Source of the DNA: Streptomyces sp. NBC_00557
GTDB lineage: Bacteria > Actinomycetota > Actinomycetes > Streptomycetales > Streptomycetaceae
Direction of reading: 5' to 3'
Length of the DNA stretch: 64,000 bases
Assembly (NCBI RefSeq): GCF_036345995.1
Contig: NZ_CP107796.1
Location: forward strand, 4,526,001-4,590,000
Shown: in pieces, positions 44,104 to 52,173 of the stretch
Layout of the letters: the number at the start of each line of letters is the position of its first letter
Position numbering within the stretch: position 1 is the stretch's first letter
Made by a program: the position numbers and the translations under genes
The notes under the pieces: generated by a model
Databases searched by the model: none
Told to the model about the DNA's origin: nothing
The model's input: only the letters and a program-made list of their open reading frames with translations

Positions 44104-44174
44104 GGCCCGATCCTAGCGAATACTGACCCTCGGGCCACTCGTTGTGCGCGCATGGAAAAAGGACGCTGTATGAC

Positions 44175-45482
44175 GTGACTCAGACAAGCCCAGCCGCAGC
44201 CCCCGTCCAGGCCGCCCCGCCCGCCCGGCGCCGCCGCGTGCACCGCGCCTGGTCCGTCGCCGCCGTCACCTTCGTCACCATCATCGGCGCGGCCGCCTTC
44301 CGCTCCCTGCCCGGCCTGCTCATCGACCCGCTGCACCAGGAGTTCGGCTGGTCGCGCGGCACGATCGGCGCGGCCGTCTCCATCAACCTCGCGCTGTACG
44401 GCCTCACCGCGCCCTTCGCCGCCGCCCTGATGGACCGCTTCGGCATCCGCCGGGTGGTCGCCGTCGCGCTGACCGTCATCGCGGCCGGTTCGGGTCTGAC
44501 CGTGTGGATGACGGCCGCCTGGCAGCTGTGGCTGTGCTGGGGTCTGCTGGTCGGCCTCGGCTCCGGCTCGATGGCGCTCGCGTTCGCCGCGACGGTCACC
44601 AACCGCTGGTTCACCGAGCGGCGCGGCCTGGTCAGCGGCATCCTGACCGCCGCGTCCGCCTCCGGCCAGCTGATCTTCCTGCCGGTGCTGTCCTGGCTGA
44701 CCGAGCACCACGGCTGGCGCCCGGCCGCCGTCACGGTGGCCCTGGCCGCGCTCGCCGTGGTCCCCTTCGTCTGGATCCTGCTCCGCGACCACCCCGCCGA
44801 CATCGGGCAACGGCCGTACGGCGCGATGGAGTTCGTGCCCAAGCCGGCCCCGGTCACCGGCGCCGCCCGCCGCACCCTGAAGGTTCTCGCCACCTCCGTC
44901 CGCACGGGCACGTTCTGGCTGCTCGCCGGGACCTTCGCGATCTGCGGCGCCTCCACCAACGGCCTGGTCCAGACCCACTTCGTGCCCGCCGAGCACGACC
45001 ACGGCATGCCGGTCACCACGGCGGCCTCGCTGCTGGCGGTCATCGGCGTGTTCGACGTGGCCGGCACGATCGCCTCCGGCTGGTTCACCGACCGCTTCGA
45101 ACCCCGCCGCCTGCTCGCCGTGTACTACGCCCTGCGCGGCGTCTCCCTGGTCTTCCTCCCCATGCTGCTGGGTCCCGCCGTCCACCCTCCGATGCTCTTC
45201 TTCATCGTCTTCTACGGCCTCGACTGGGTCGCCACCGTCCCGCCGACCCTCGCCCTGTGCCGCGAGAACTACGGTGACGACAGCGCCATCGTCTTCGGCT
45301 GGGTCCTCGCCTCCCACCAGGTCGGCGCGGCCCTCGTCGCCTACCTCGGCGGCCTCGCCCGCGACGTGTCCGGCTCCTACGACCTGGTCTGGTACGCCTC
45401 CGGCACCCTCTGTGCGGCAGCGGCCCTGATGGCCCTGGTGATCCGCCGGGCGCCCGCGCCCCCGGCTTTGGCCGTGTCCTGA
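44175..45482 (+). CDS. MFS transporter (oxalate/monocarboxylate-like)
   Basis: The product is 435 residues with 12 hydrophobic segments. The first-half MFS motif is in LMDRFGIRRVVAVALTVIAA; FTERRGLVSGILTAASASGQ is the substrate-site helix as in OxlT/MCT-like carriers. A central cytoplasmic loop (GQRPYGAMEFVPKPAPVTGA) separates the halves. The GTG at 44175 was chosen; AAGGA is about 11 bases upstream. It is probably regulated by the divergent GlxA-type gene. The substrate is unknown, perhaps an organic acid. Confidence 0.88.
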   Translation: MTQTSPAAAPVQAAPPARRRRVHRAWSVAAVTFVTIIGAAAFRSLPGLLIDPLHQEFGWSRGTIGAAVSINLALYGLTAPFAAALMDRFGIRRVVAVALTVIAAGSGLTVWMTAAWQLWLCWGLLVGLGSGSMALAFAATVTNRWFTERRGLVSGILTAASASGQLIFLPVLSWLTEHHGWRPAAVTVALAALAVVPFVWILLRDHPADIGQRPYGAMEFVPKPAPVTGAARRTLKVLATSVRTGTFWLLAGTFAICGASTNGLVQTHFVPAEHDHGMPVTTAASLLAVIGVFDVAGTIASGWFTDRFEPRRLLAVYYALRGVSLVFLPMLLGPAVHPPMLFFIVFYGLDWVATVPPTLALCRENYGDDSAIVFGWVLASHQVGAALVAYLGGLARDVSGSYDLVWYASGTLCAAAALMALVIRRAPAPPALAVS

Positions 45483-45508
45483 GCGTGCCCGTCAGGCGCC
45501 ACCCGGAG

Positions 45509-45559
45509 CTGACGGTCCGTCAGGACGCAGAGCGCGGTGGCCCGGCACGTCACCGGGCC
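45509..45559. terminator. Hairpins between convergent MFS and flavoprotein genes
   Basis: CTGACGGTCCGTCAG (45509-45523) and GGCCCGG...CCGGGCC (45539-45545 and 45553-45559) are two consecutive perfect inverted repeats in the short convergent gap. The second overlaps the flavoprotein stop codon. Confidence 0.55.
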
Positions 45560-46737
45560 GTGCGCAGGTGCTTCGCCACCGCCTTCGCGATCTTCCCGGC
45601 GTCTCGCGCCAGTTCGCGGAGCATGCCGCTGATGGGGTTGGTGTAGCCGGTGAAGTAGAGCCCGGGCGCCCCGGCGGGCGTGCGGCCGCCGTGGGCGAGC
45701 GGCCTGCCGCGCTCGTCCAGTACGCCGAGATGCCCGACCAGGCCCTCCAGTGCCCGGGTGTATCCGGTCGCCGCGATCACCGCGTCCGGTTCGATCCGGC
45801 TGCCGTCGGCCAGGACCACCTTGCCGTCCTCGAAGGAGTCGACGGCGGCCACGATCTCCACCCTGCCGCCGCGCACGGCGTCGATCAGGCCGACGTCCTG
45901 CACCGGGATGGCGCCCTCCTTGACCCTGCTGTACAGCCCGGTGTCCGGGCGGGGCAGGCCGTGGGCGGACAGGTCGGGCAGGGCGGCCCTGGCCTGGAGC
46001 CGGGACAGCCGGTCCACGAACCGCACCGGCAGCCGCCGTACCAGCACGCCCGAGTACTGCGCGGGCCAGCCCAGCGTCGAACGGCGCACGATGTGCGGCA
46101 CGGTCCGCACGGCCAGCCGCACCCGCGCGGCGCCGCCCTCCACCAGGTCCACGGCGATCTCGGCGCCGGTGTTGCCGACGCCGACGACCAGGACGTCCCG
46201 GCCCGCGTAGGGCGCGGCGTTGCGGTAGGCGCCCGCGTGCAGGAACTCGCCGCCGTAACTCTCCAGTCCGGGCCAGTCGGGGATGCGCGGGGTGTGGTTG
46301 TAGCCGGTGGCGACGACCACCGCGCTGCCCGTCAGCTCGCGCCCGCCGGAGGCGTGCAGCAGCCAGCCGGCGCCGTCCTCGGCCCGGTCGACGCGGAAGA
46401 CCTCCACGCCGGTGACGATCTCCAGCTGGTGGTGCTCGGCGTACTTCTCCAGGTAGCGCACGACATCGTCACGGGAGACCCAGCGCCCGAACCTGCGGGG
46501 GATCTTCAGGCCGGGCAGGGCGGACAGCCGCCGGGTGGTGTGCAGACGGAGCCGGTCGTAGTGGCCGCGCCAGGAGTTGCCCACCCGGTCGGCCTTCTCC
46601 AGCACCACCGCCCGTATGCCCCGTGCGCGCAGTGCACAGGCGGCGGCCAGGCCGCCCGGACCGGCGCCGATGACGTACACCGGGCGGTCTGCGGGGGTGG
46701 CGGAGAGCTGCGCGGAAGCGGAACGGGAGTCGGCCAT
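45550..46737 (-). CDS. FAD/NAD(P)-dependent monooxygenase-type flavoprotein
   Basis: The product is 395 residues from the ATG at 46737 (a GTG at 46755 is possible). The FAD Rossmann motif VYVIGAGPGGLAAACALRAR is at the N-terminus, the FMO/BVMO-like strand is in DRVGNSWRGHYDRLRLHTTR, and the second dinucleotide site for NADPH is RDVLVVGVGNTGAEIAVDLV. ATGYTRALEGL is the typical ATG motif. It belongs to the YUCCA/FMO-like group (CzcO) that oxidises small molecules or acts as a cofactor-linked reductase. The substrate is unknown. Confidence 0.88.
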   Translation of the reverse strand: MADSRSASAQLSATPADRPVYVIGAGPGGLAAACALRARGIRAVVLEKADRVGNSWRGHYDRLRLHTTRRLSALPGLKIPRRFGRWVSRDDVVRYLEKYAEHHQLEIVTGVEVFRVDRAEDGAGWLLHASGGRELTGSAVVVATGYNHTPRIPDWPGLESYGGEFLHAGAYRNAAPYAGRDVLVVGVGNTGAEIAVDLVEGGAARVRLAVRTVPHIVRRSTLGWPAQYSGVLVRRLPVRFVDRLSRLQARAALPDLSAHGLPRPDTGLYSRVKEGAIPVQDVGLIDAVRGGRVEIVAAVDSFEDGKVVLADGSRIEPDAVIAATGYTRALEGLVGHLGVLDERGRPLAHGGRTPAGAPGLYFTGYTNPISGMLRELARDAGKIAKAVAKHLRTAR

Positions 46738-47011
46738 GCTCGGGAGCGTAATCACGCACCCGGTTGATGGGTCTCGGTCAAGACCGGAATTGGTTGCGGA
46801 TTGATCACGGGTGGGGGAGGAGTGGGCGGGACCGGTGTCGCAGGGCGGCCGGTTGTGACGGTACGGCGATCGTCCCCGCCCCGGCCGCAGACGGGCGCCG
46901 CTCGAAGCTTGCCGGCTCGACGGCCTTGCCGGTGGAGGCGGCCCGGCGGACCGGGCCCGCGGCCGGAGAAAACCGGGTGCCGTCCCGGAACAGGGGGCCG
47001 ATCATGGCCGT

Positions 47012-47884
47012 ATGCGCCCCGAGAACTGGCAACTCACCCACGACCTCGACGAGTTCCTCTCCCGCGCGGGTGACTTCCTGTGCTCACGGCCTGCCCTGCA
47101 CACGGTGCCGCTGACGGTGACGGACGCGCTCGCGCGCCGCGGGCTGGACTTCTACGGCGCCGAGCCCCCGCTCTTCGGTGTCCTGGACGACGGCACGGTC
47201 CGCGCGGCCCTGCTCCACACGCCGCCCCACCCGCCGCACGTCACCGCGCTCACCCCGCCGGAGGCCGACGCCCTGGCAGTCCGGCTCGCGGAGCTGGACC
47301 GGCCGGTGTCCGGCGTGTCCGGCCCGCGGGAGTCGGCGGAGGCCTTCGCGGCCGCCTGGCAGCGCCGCACCGGTACGGCGGCCGCCGTCCGGCAGCGTCA
47401 ACGGCTGTACCGGCTGGCCGGGTTGACCGTGCCGCAGCCGGCGCCCGCCGGTCGGGCGCGGATCGCCGGGACCGCGGACCGCGAGCTGCTGATCCGCTGG
47501 AAGGACGCCTTCGACGCGGACACCGGGCACGGCGTCGGCACGGACCCGGCCGCGTGGGCCGACGCGCGGATCGCCGAGGGCGGCACCACCCTCTGGGAGA
47601 CCCCGGACGGCACCCCGGTCTCCCTGGCCGGAGTCACCCCCGAGACCGCGGGGCAGGTCCGCGTCGCCCCGGTCTACACCCCGGCCGGCCTGCGCGGACG
47701 CGGATACGCGGGCGCGGTCACGGCCGAGGTGAGCCGGGCCGCGCGGGCGGCGGGCGTGCGGGAGATCCTCCTCTTCACCGACCTCGCCAACCCGACGAGC
47801 AACGGGCTGTACCAGCGCATCGGCTACCGGCCGGTGGCGGACTTCGCGGTGTGGGGGTTCTCCGGGCGCGCGACGGACGGCTGA
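47012..47884 (+). CDS. GNAT-family N-acetyltransferase
   Basis: The product is 290 residues. The last 100 residues are the GNAT domain: VSLAGVTPETAGQVRVAPVY, acetyl-CoA loop PAGLRGRGYAGAVTAEVSRA, and ILLFTDLANPTSNGLYQRIG. The N-terminal part is the less conserved DUF-type domain often found ahead of such acetyltransferases in streptomycetes. The substrate is unknown. The 274-bp gap upstream (46738-47011) holds nothing I recognise. Confidence 0.88.
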   Translation: MRPENWQLTHDLDEFLSRAGDFLCSRPALHTVPLTVTDALARRGLDFYGAEPPLFGVLDDGTVRAALLHTPPHPPHVTALTPPEADALAVRLAELDRPVSGVSGPRESAEAFAAAWQRRTGTAAAVRQRQRLYRLAGLTVPQPAPAGRARIAGTADRELLIRWKDAFDADTGHGVGTDPAAWADARIAEGGTTLWETPDGTPVSLAGVTPETAGQVRVAPVYTPAGLRGRGYAGAVTAEVSRAARAAGVREILLFTDLANPTSNGLYQRIGYRPVADFAVWGFSGRATDG

Positions 47885-47924
47885 ACCGGGCGGGAGAGCG
47901 CAGGCCGTCGCCGGGTGCGCCCGG

Positions 47925-48590
47925 TCACGGCCACAGCAGCGCCCTGCTCCAACCGAACTCCGTGCTCCGGTACTCCAGCCGTACGTGCCGCCTGTCCGCG
48001 TCCCCCTGGAAGAACTCCACCGTCTTCGGGCGCAGCCGGTACAGCGTCCAGGTGGGGGACGGTTCGTCGGGGTGGGCGCGGGCCCGTTCCCAGGCCGCGT
48101 CGGACGCCCGCCGCAGCTCGTCGAGCGAGGCCAGCTCCTCGCTCTGCCGGCCGGTGAGCGCCGCGGCCAGCGCGCCCGTCGAGCGGGCGTGCAGATCGGC
48201 CTGGCTCTCCTCTGCCGGCGCCGCCGTCACCGGTCCCCGCAGCCGCACCTGGCGGCCCAGCACCGGCCAGTAGAAGGCCAGGGCCGCGTACGGGTGGGCG
48301 CTCAGGGCCCGGCCCTTGCGGCTGGAGACGTGCGTGGCGAAGGACCAGCCGTCCGCGTCGGCGCCGTGCAGCATCACGATCCGTACGTCCGGCGTCCCCT
48401 CCCGGTCCACCGTGGCCAGCGACATCGTGTGCGGCTCCGGCTGCCCGGCCGCCACCGCGTCCGCGAACCAGTGCGTGAACAGCGCCAGCGGCGTCGGCGG
48501 GGCGGTGTCCGGGTCGAAGGGGCGCAGCTCGGTCGTCCCCGGGTCCCATACCCGCAGCGACCTCAGCAGTGCGGGGAGATCAGTGCCCAT
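47925..48590 (-). CDS. PNPOx-type flavin enzyme (pdxH/PhzG-like)
   Basis: The product is 221 residues. It resembles PdxH: MSLATVDREGTPDVRIVMLH (FMN strand), FATHVSSRKGRALSAHPYAA, and a C-terminal LYRLRPKTVEFFQGDADRRH with the PNPOx C-terminal domain. The true pdxH is at 22463 and this copy is more divergent, closer to PhzG-type or unknown oxidases. No phenazine genes are nearby. It lies 10 bases upstream of another split-barrel gene on the same strand, so the two may be co-transcribed (order: 49026 gene first). Confidence 0.82.
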   Translation of the reverse strand: MGTDLPALLRSLRVWDPGTTELRPFDPDTAPPTPLALFTHWFADAVAAGQPEPHTMSLATVDREGTPDVRIVMLHGADADGWSFATHVSSRKGRALSAHPYAALAFYWPVLGRQVRLRGPVTAAPAEESQADLHARSTGALAAALTGRQSEELASLDELRRASDAAWERARAHPDEPSPTWTLYRLRPKTVEFFQGDADRRHVRLEYRSTEFGWSRALLWP

Positions 48591-48600
48591 GCCCCCATGG

Positions 48601-49026
48601 TCACACCTGGCCGAGATCCGACGACACCCACCGCTCCGGACGCATGTGGATCACCACCTGCTCGCCGTGGTTCTTCCAGGCGAAGTCCACATAGCCGTCC
48701 ACCTTCTCGGCCGGCAGATAGCGCGCCGACATCCGCCGCAGCTCCTCGATCGTCGCCGGAGCCGTCCTGACCACGGGCCCCTCCACCGACACGTACCTGA
48801 TGGTCGGCTCCAGCCGGTCGACCATCAGTGAGAACCGGCCCGCCTCGCCGATCAGGCGGTTCTTGCGGGACTCCAGTCCCGTCATGATCCACGCCTCGCC
48901 GCCCGGCTCGTACCAGTACCAGATCGGCACCGTCAGCGGCGCCCGCCCCGGCCCCGCGTCCACCGCCAGCGCGGCCACATGGGCCTCGGCCAGGAACGCC
49001 TCTCGCTCCTCGCGGGTCAACGCCAT
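48601..49026 (-). CDS. Split-barrel (PNPOx-like) flavin/F420-binding protein
   Basis: The product is 141 residues. Start at 49026 because AGGAGG lies 9 bases upstream; an ATG at 49035 would sit directly on that site. The fold is a small pyridoxamine-5'-phosphate-oxidase-like barrel: AHVAALAVDAGPGRAPLTVP, PIWYWYEPGGEAWIMTG, RKNRLIGEAGRFSLMVDR. Many actinobacterial members bind F420 or FMN. Its reaction is unknown. Confidence 0.82.
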   Translation of the reverse strand: MALTREEREAFLAEAHVAALAVDAGPGRAPLTVPIWYWYEPGGEAWIMTGLESRKNRLIGEAGRFSLMVDRLEPTIRYVSVEGPVVRTAPATIEELRRMSARYLPAEKVDGYVDFAWKNHGEQVVIHMRPERWVSSDLGQV

Positions 49027-49232
49027 GTCCCTCATCCTCCTGCGGCTCGTCCGTGGCCGGGCAACACCGGCCGACAGCAGGCGTCTTCCCGCGCGGGCGG
49101 CCGGCCGACCGGTTCCGGCCGAGCACCACCGTCCCGGACGAACAGAACCAGCCTCTCACCCCGGGCGGCGGGAACAGGTCCCGTTCCCTCACGTGTTGGG
49201 CAGGCGGCCCGCCCCGGGCCCGCCCGGCGGAG

Positions 49233-49850
49233 CTACACCGTGGTGAGCCGCTCCGCCAGCAGCACCGCGCCGATCCCCACCATCGCCGCCCCCGACGTCC
49301 GCGCGACCGCCCGGGCCGCGGCCGGCCTCGCCGACAGCAGCGCACGCGACACCGCGCCGACCACGACGTACACCACCGCACAGCACCCCATGTGGAGCAG
49401 CCCGAGCGCCGCCGTCTGGACCGGGACCGGCAGGTGGGCGCCGCGCAGGGTGAGGAACTGGGGGAGCACGGAGAGGTAGAGCAGCAGCCCCTTGGGGTTC
49501 AGCCCGCTGATCGTGGCCCCGCGCAGGAAGAGCCCCTTGGCGTCCGCGGTGTCCTCCGCCGCGCCCGGCACGGCCGGGCGGCGCAGCACGCCCCAGCCCA
49601 GCCACAGCAGGTACCCGGCGCCCGCCACCGTCAGGGCCGTCAGCAGTTTCGGGGAGCCCGCCACCAGGACCGCGAGGCCGGCCGCCGCCAGCGCCGTGTG
49701 CAGGGCGTACCCGCAGACCAGGCCGGCCACCGCGCGCGGTACCGGGCCACGGCGCAGGGCGGTCGTGATGACGTACGCCCAGTCGGCGCCCGGTACGCAC
49801 ACCAGCAGCAGGTCCACGGCGAGGAAGGAGAAGAGCAGTCCCGAGTCCAT
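49233..49850 (-). CDS. LysE-family amino-acid exporter
   Basis: The product is 205 residues with six hydrophobic helices. The family start FLAVDLLLVCVPGADWAYVI and the segment GLFLRGATISGLNPKGLLLY (the N-P-K signature of LysE/RhtB proteins) are clear. It exports amino acids or derivatives. It is divergent from an Lrp-type regulator gene 82 bases away, the usual exporter/regulator arrangement. Confidence 0.9.
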   Translation of the reverse strand: MDSGLLFSFLAVDLLLVCVPGADWAYVITTALRRGPVPRAVAGLVCGYALHTALAAAGLAVLVAGSPKLLTALTVAGAGYLLWLGWGVLRRPAVPGAAEDTADAKGLFLRGATISGLNPKGLLLYLSVLPQFLTLRGAHLPVPVQTAALGLLHMGCCAVVYVVVGAVSRALLSARPAAARAVARTSGAAMVGIGAVLLAERLTTV

Positions 49851-49932
49851 GCCGGCGACATTAGGCGTGAATGGCCCGAAAGTGTTCCCGAAGTTTGCCG
49901 GGCTCTGGCGCATGTGGGGGAGAATCTTCCTC

Positions 49933-50385
49933 ATGGACGACGTGGACCGGAAAATCCTTGCCGAGCTGCAGCAGGACGGGCGGCTGACCGTGACCGAGCT
50001 GGCGGCACGGGTGCGCCTGAGCGTCTCGCCCTGCCACCGCCGGCTGCGCGAGCTGGAGCGGTCCGGCGCCATCGCGGGATACCGGGCGGTGGTGGACCCG
50101 GCGGCGCTCGGGCTGAACTTCGAGGCGCTGGTCTTCGTGTCGATGCGGCAGGAGGACCGGGACACGGTCGCCGAGTTCGAGCGGGCGGTCGGCGAGCTGG
50201 AGCACGTCCTCGACGCCCAGCGGCTGTTCGGCGAGCCCGACTACCTGCTCCGGGTCGCCACCGCCGACCTCGCGGCCTTCCAGCGGCTGTACGACGAGCG
50301 GCTGGCCACCCTGCCGGGTGTGCAGCGGCTGACCTCGACGCTGGTGATGAAACACGTGGTGCGGGACCGGCCGCTGCCCGCATAA
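49933..50385 (+). CDS. Lrp/AsnC-family transcriptional regulator
   Basis: The product is 150 residues. Helix-turn-helix: DDVDRKILAELQQDGRLTVT, then ELAARVRLSVSPCHRRLREL. The C-terminal RAM domain includes VFVSMRQEDRDTVAEFERAV and GEPDYLLRVATADLAAFQRL, which binds the effector amino acid. It likely switches the divergent LysE gene when its amino acid builds up. The shared region 49851-49932 should hold the operator. Confidence 0.92.
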   Translation: MDDVDRKILAELQQDGRLTVTELAARVRLSVSPCHRRLRELERSGAIAGYRAVVDPAALGLNFEALVFVSMRQEDRDTVAEFERAVGELEHVLDAQRLFGEPDYLLRVATADLAAFQRLYDERLATLPGVQRLTSTLVMKHVVRDRPLPA

Positions 50386-50388
50386 CAC

Positions 50389-50426
50389 GGCAGGCGGCAG
50401 CTCACCAGGGTGAACTGCCGCCTGCC
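50389..50426. terminator. Bidirectional terminator between Lrp and TetR genes
   Basis: GGCAGGCGGCAG and CTGCCGCCTGCC form a perfect 12-bp stem; within the loop TCACC/GGTGA adds further pairs. It starts 4 bases after the Lrp stop and lies before the end of the convergent TetR gene. Confidence 0.8.
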
Positions 50427-50470
50427 AGACAGGACTTCGGCTCAAAGGCAGAGGGCGCGGCGGGCGTGGG

Positions 50471-51118
50471 CTACTTGCTCGGCTTCCTTCCGGTCACCCC
50501 CAGGTGGACCAACAGCGCGAGGTTCGGCTTGAGTTCGGCCGGCTTCACACCCCAGGACGAGAAGCCCTTCTGGTGCGCCGCCACCGCCGCGAGCATGGCG
50601 ACCAGGGAGCCGGCCACCGCGGCCGGGTTCACGTCCTTGTCGACCCTGCCCTTGGACTGCAGCTCGGCGATCGAGTCGGACAGGGGGCCGTTCACCGAAT
50701 TGAGGATCTTCATGCGGATCTTGTAGAACCGTTTATCCCCTTCGGCCGCGCCGAGGTCGACCACCCGCAGGATGGCGTCGTTCTTCCGCCAGAACTCCAG
50801 GAACCCGTCCACGAGTTCCTGCGCGGTCTGCCACCCCGACTTCCCGGCCCAGGACCGTCCCTCGAGCAGCTCGGACAATCCGGCGCCCTCGGCCGCCATT
50901 TGCTCGGCGATCTCCAGGACGGCGCCTTCGACGTCGGGAAAGTACTGGTAGAAGGTCGCGGGCGAAGTTCCCGCCTTCCGGGCGACATCGATGACCTTGA
51001 CGTCCCGGTAGGGGGAGGAGCTGAGCATCTCGCTGAGGCAGTCGAGCAGCTTCTGCCGGGTCGCCTGCCCACGCCGGCCGGCCACGCGGCCGTCGACGGT
51101 ACGCACTTGTCCTGTCAT
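50471..51118 (-). CDS. TetR-family regulator
   Basis: The product is 215 residues. Helix-turn-helix: ATRQKLLDCLSEMLSSSPYR, DVKVIDVARKAGTSPATFYQ, YFPDVEGAVLEIAEQM. The C-terminal domain is helical, ending VTGRKPSK. The gene is divergent from kbpA with 122 bases between them; a role in kbpA/afsK control is possible but not known to me. GTACGCACTTGTCC before the start contains no clear operator. Confidence 0.9.
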   Translation of the reverse strand: MTGQVRTVDGRVAGRRGQATRQKLLDCLSEMLSSSPYRDVKVIDVARKAGTSPATFYQYFPDVEGAVLEIAEQMAAEGAGLSELLEGRSWAGKSGWQTAQELVDGFLEFWRKNDAILRVVDLGAAEGDKRFYKIRMKILNSVNGPLSDSIAELQSKGRVDKDVNPAAVAGSLVAMLAAVAAHQKGFSSWGVKPAELKPNLALLVHLGVTGRKPSK

Positions 51119-51240
51119 GCCGTCAGCTTACCGAGGGGTGATCTGAGCGCGATTCGGCCGACTGCAAATGGGGTGCACGGGTGCTCTGGGAGTGGTGTGC
51201 CTGGTCTGCGGGGTGCGGGCGTCCCGGTTACTTTGACGGC

Positions 51241-51993
51241 ATGGCCGAAAACAGGGCGTCCGGGAACGAAGAGGCCGAGGAGGCCGCCGAGGTGTACGCG
51301 GAGGGTGTGCCCTGCTGGGTGGACGCCCAGCTCGCCGACGTCGAGGCGGGCAAGCGGTTCTACGGTGAGCTCTTCGGGTGGACCTTCCAGGACGCGTACG
51401 GCTCCTCGGTGTGGGCCCTGCTGGAGGGGGACCGGGTCGCCTCCCTCGCGCCCAAGATCGACGGCCGGATGCCCACCGTCTGGACGGTGTCGTTCGCCAC
51501 CCCGGACGCCGAGGCCCTCGGCCGGCGGATCACCGCGGCCGGCGGGCAGGTGGTCATGGCCCCGTTCCCGGTCGGCGACCTCGGCGTCGCCGCCCTCGCC
51601 ACCGACCCCGGCGGCGCGGTGTTCGCGCTGTGGCAGCCGGGCCGGCACCGGGGCTTCGAGCGCCGGCACGAACCGGGCACCTTCGTCTGGGCCGAGCTGT
51701 ACACCCGGGACATCGCCGCCGCCAACGCCTTCTACGGCGGCCTCTTCCACGACGCCCTCTTCGGCGAGGGCGCCGAGCCCGACTTCGGCCGCGCCGACGT
51801 CACCGAGGTCTTCCCGGCCGAGTATCCGCCGCACTTCCTCACCCACTTCCGCGCCGCGGACCTGGAGGACGCGCTCGGGGCCGTCCAGCGGCTCGGCGGC
51901 CGGGTGCAGGCGCCACCCTTTGAGACGTCGTACGGACGAGTGGCCGTCGTCACCGACAATCAGGGGGCGTCGTTCGCACTGCTGCAGCGCTGA
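51241..51993 (+). CDS. kbpA: VOC-fold protein, probable AfsK-binding inhibitor KbpA
   Basis: The product is 250 residues with two vicinal-oxygen-chelate (glyoxalase-like) halves: EGVPCWVDAQLADVEAGKRF with YGELFGWTF, and GTFVWAELYTRDIAAANAFY with GGLFHDALF. In S. coelicolor the gene directly before afsK encodes KbpA, about 250 residues, which binds unphosphorylated AfsK and blocks its autophosphorylation. Size, position and orientation match. No metal-binding His/Glu set is obvious, in keeping with a binding role. Confidence 0.8.
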   Translation: MAENRASGNEEAEEAAEVYAEGVPCWVDAQLADVEAGKRFYGELFGWTFQDAYGSSVWALLEGDRVASLAPKIDGRMPTVWTVSFATPDAEALGRRITAAGGQVVMAPFPVGDLGVAALATDPGGAVFALWQPGRHRGFERRHEPGTFVWAELYTRDIAAANAFYGGLFHDALFGEGAEPDFGRADVTEVFPAEYPPHFLTHFRAADLEDALGAVQRLGGRVQAPPFETSYGRVAVVTDNQGASFALLQR

Positions 51994-52173
51994 TTTCGCC
52001 CGCTTTGGGGTGATTGAGAGCGAGACATCCCTCTTGTCGCCGGGTTCGCAACCAGCCGCCCGGCCAGGAAGAATCTGGGGTGCGTGCCGCCACGGCGGTG
52101 CGGTGGTGAGACGCTGCACTTCGGTCGCGTACATATGTGGGTGACGCGGCTCGTACGGGGAGGTGGCAGGCAA

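Noticed and set aside
46764..47114. 116-codon frame before the GNAT gene
   Set aside because: It overlaps the acetyltransferase start, has mixed codon bias and no recognisable domain.
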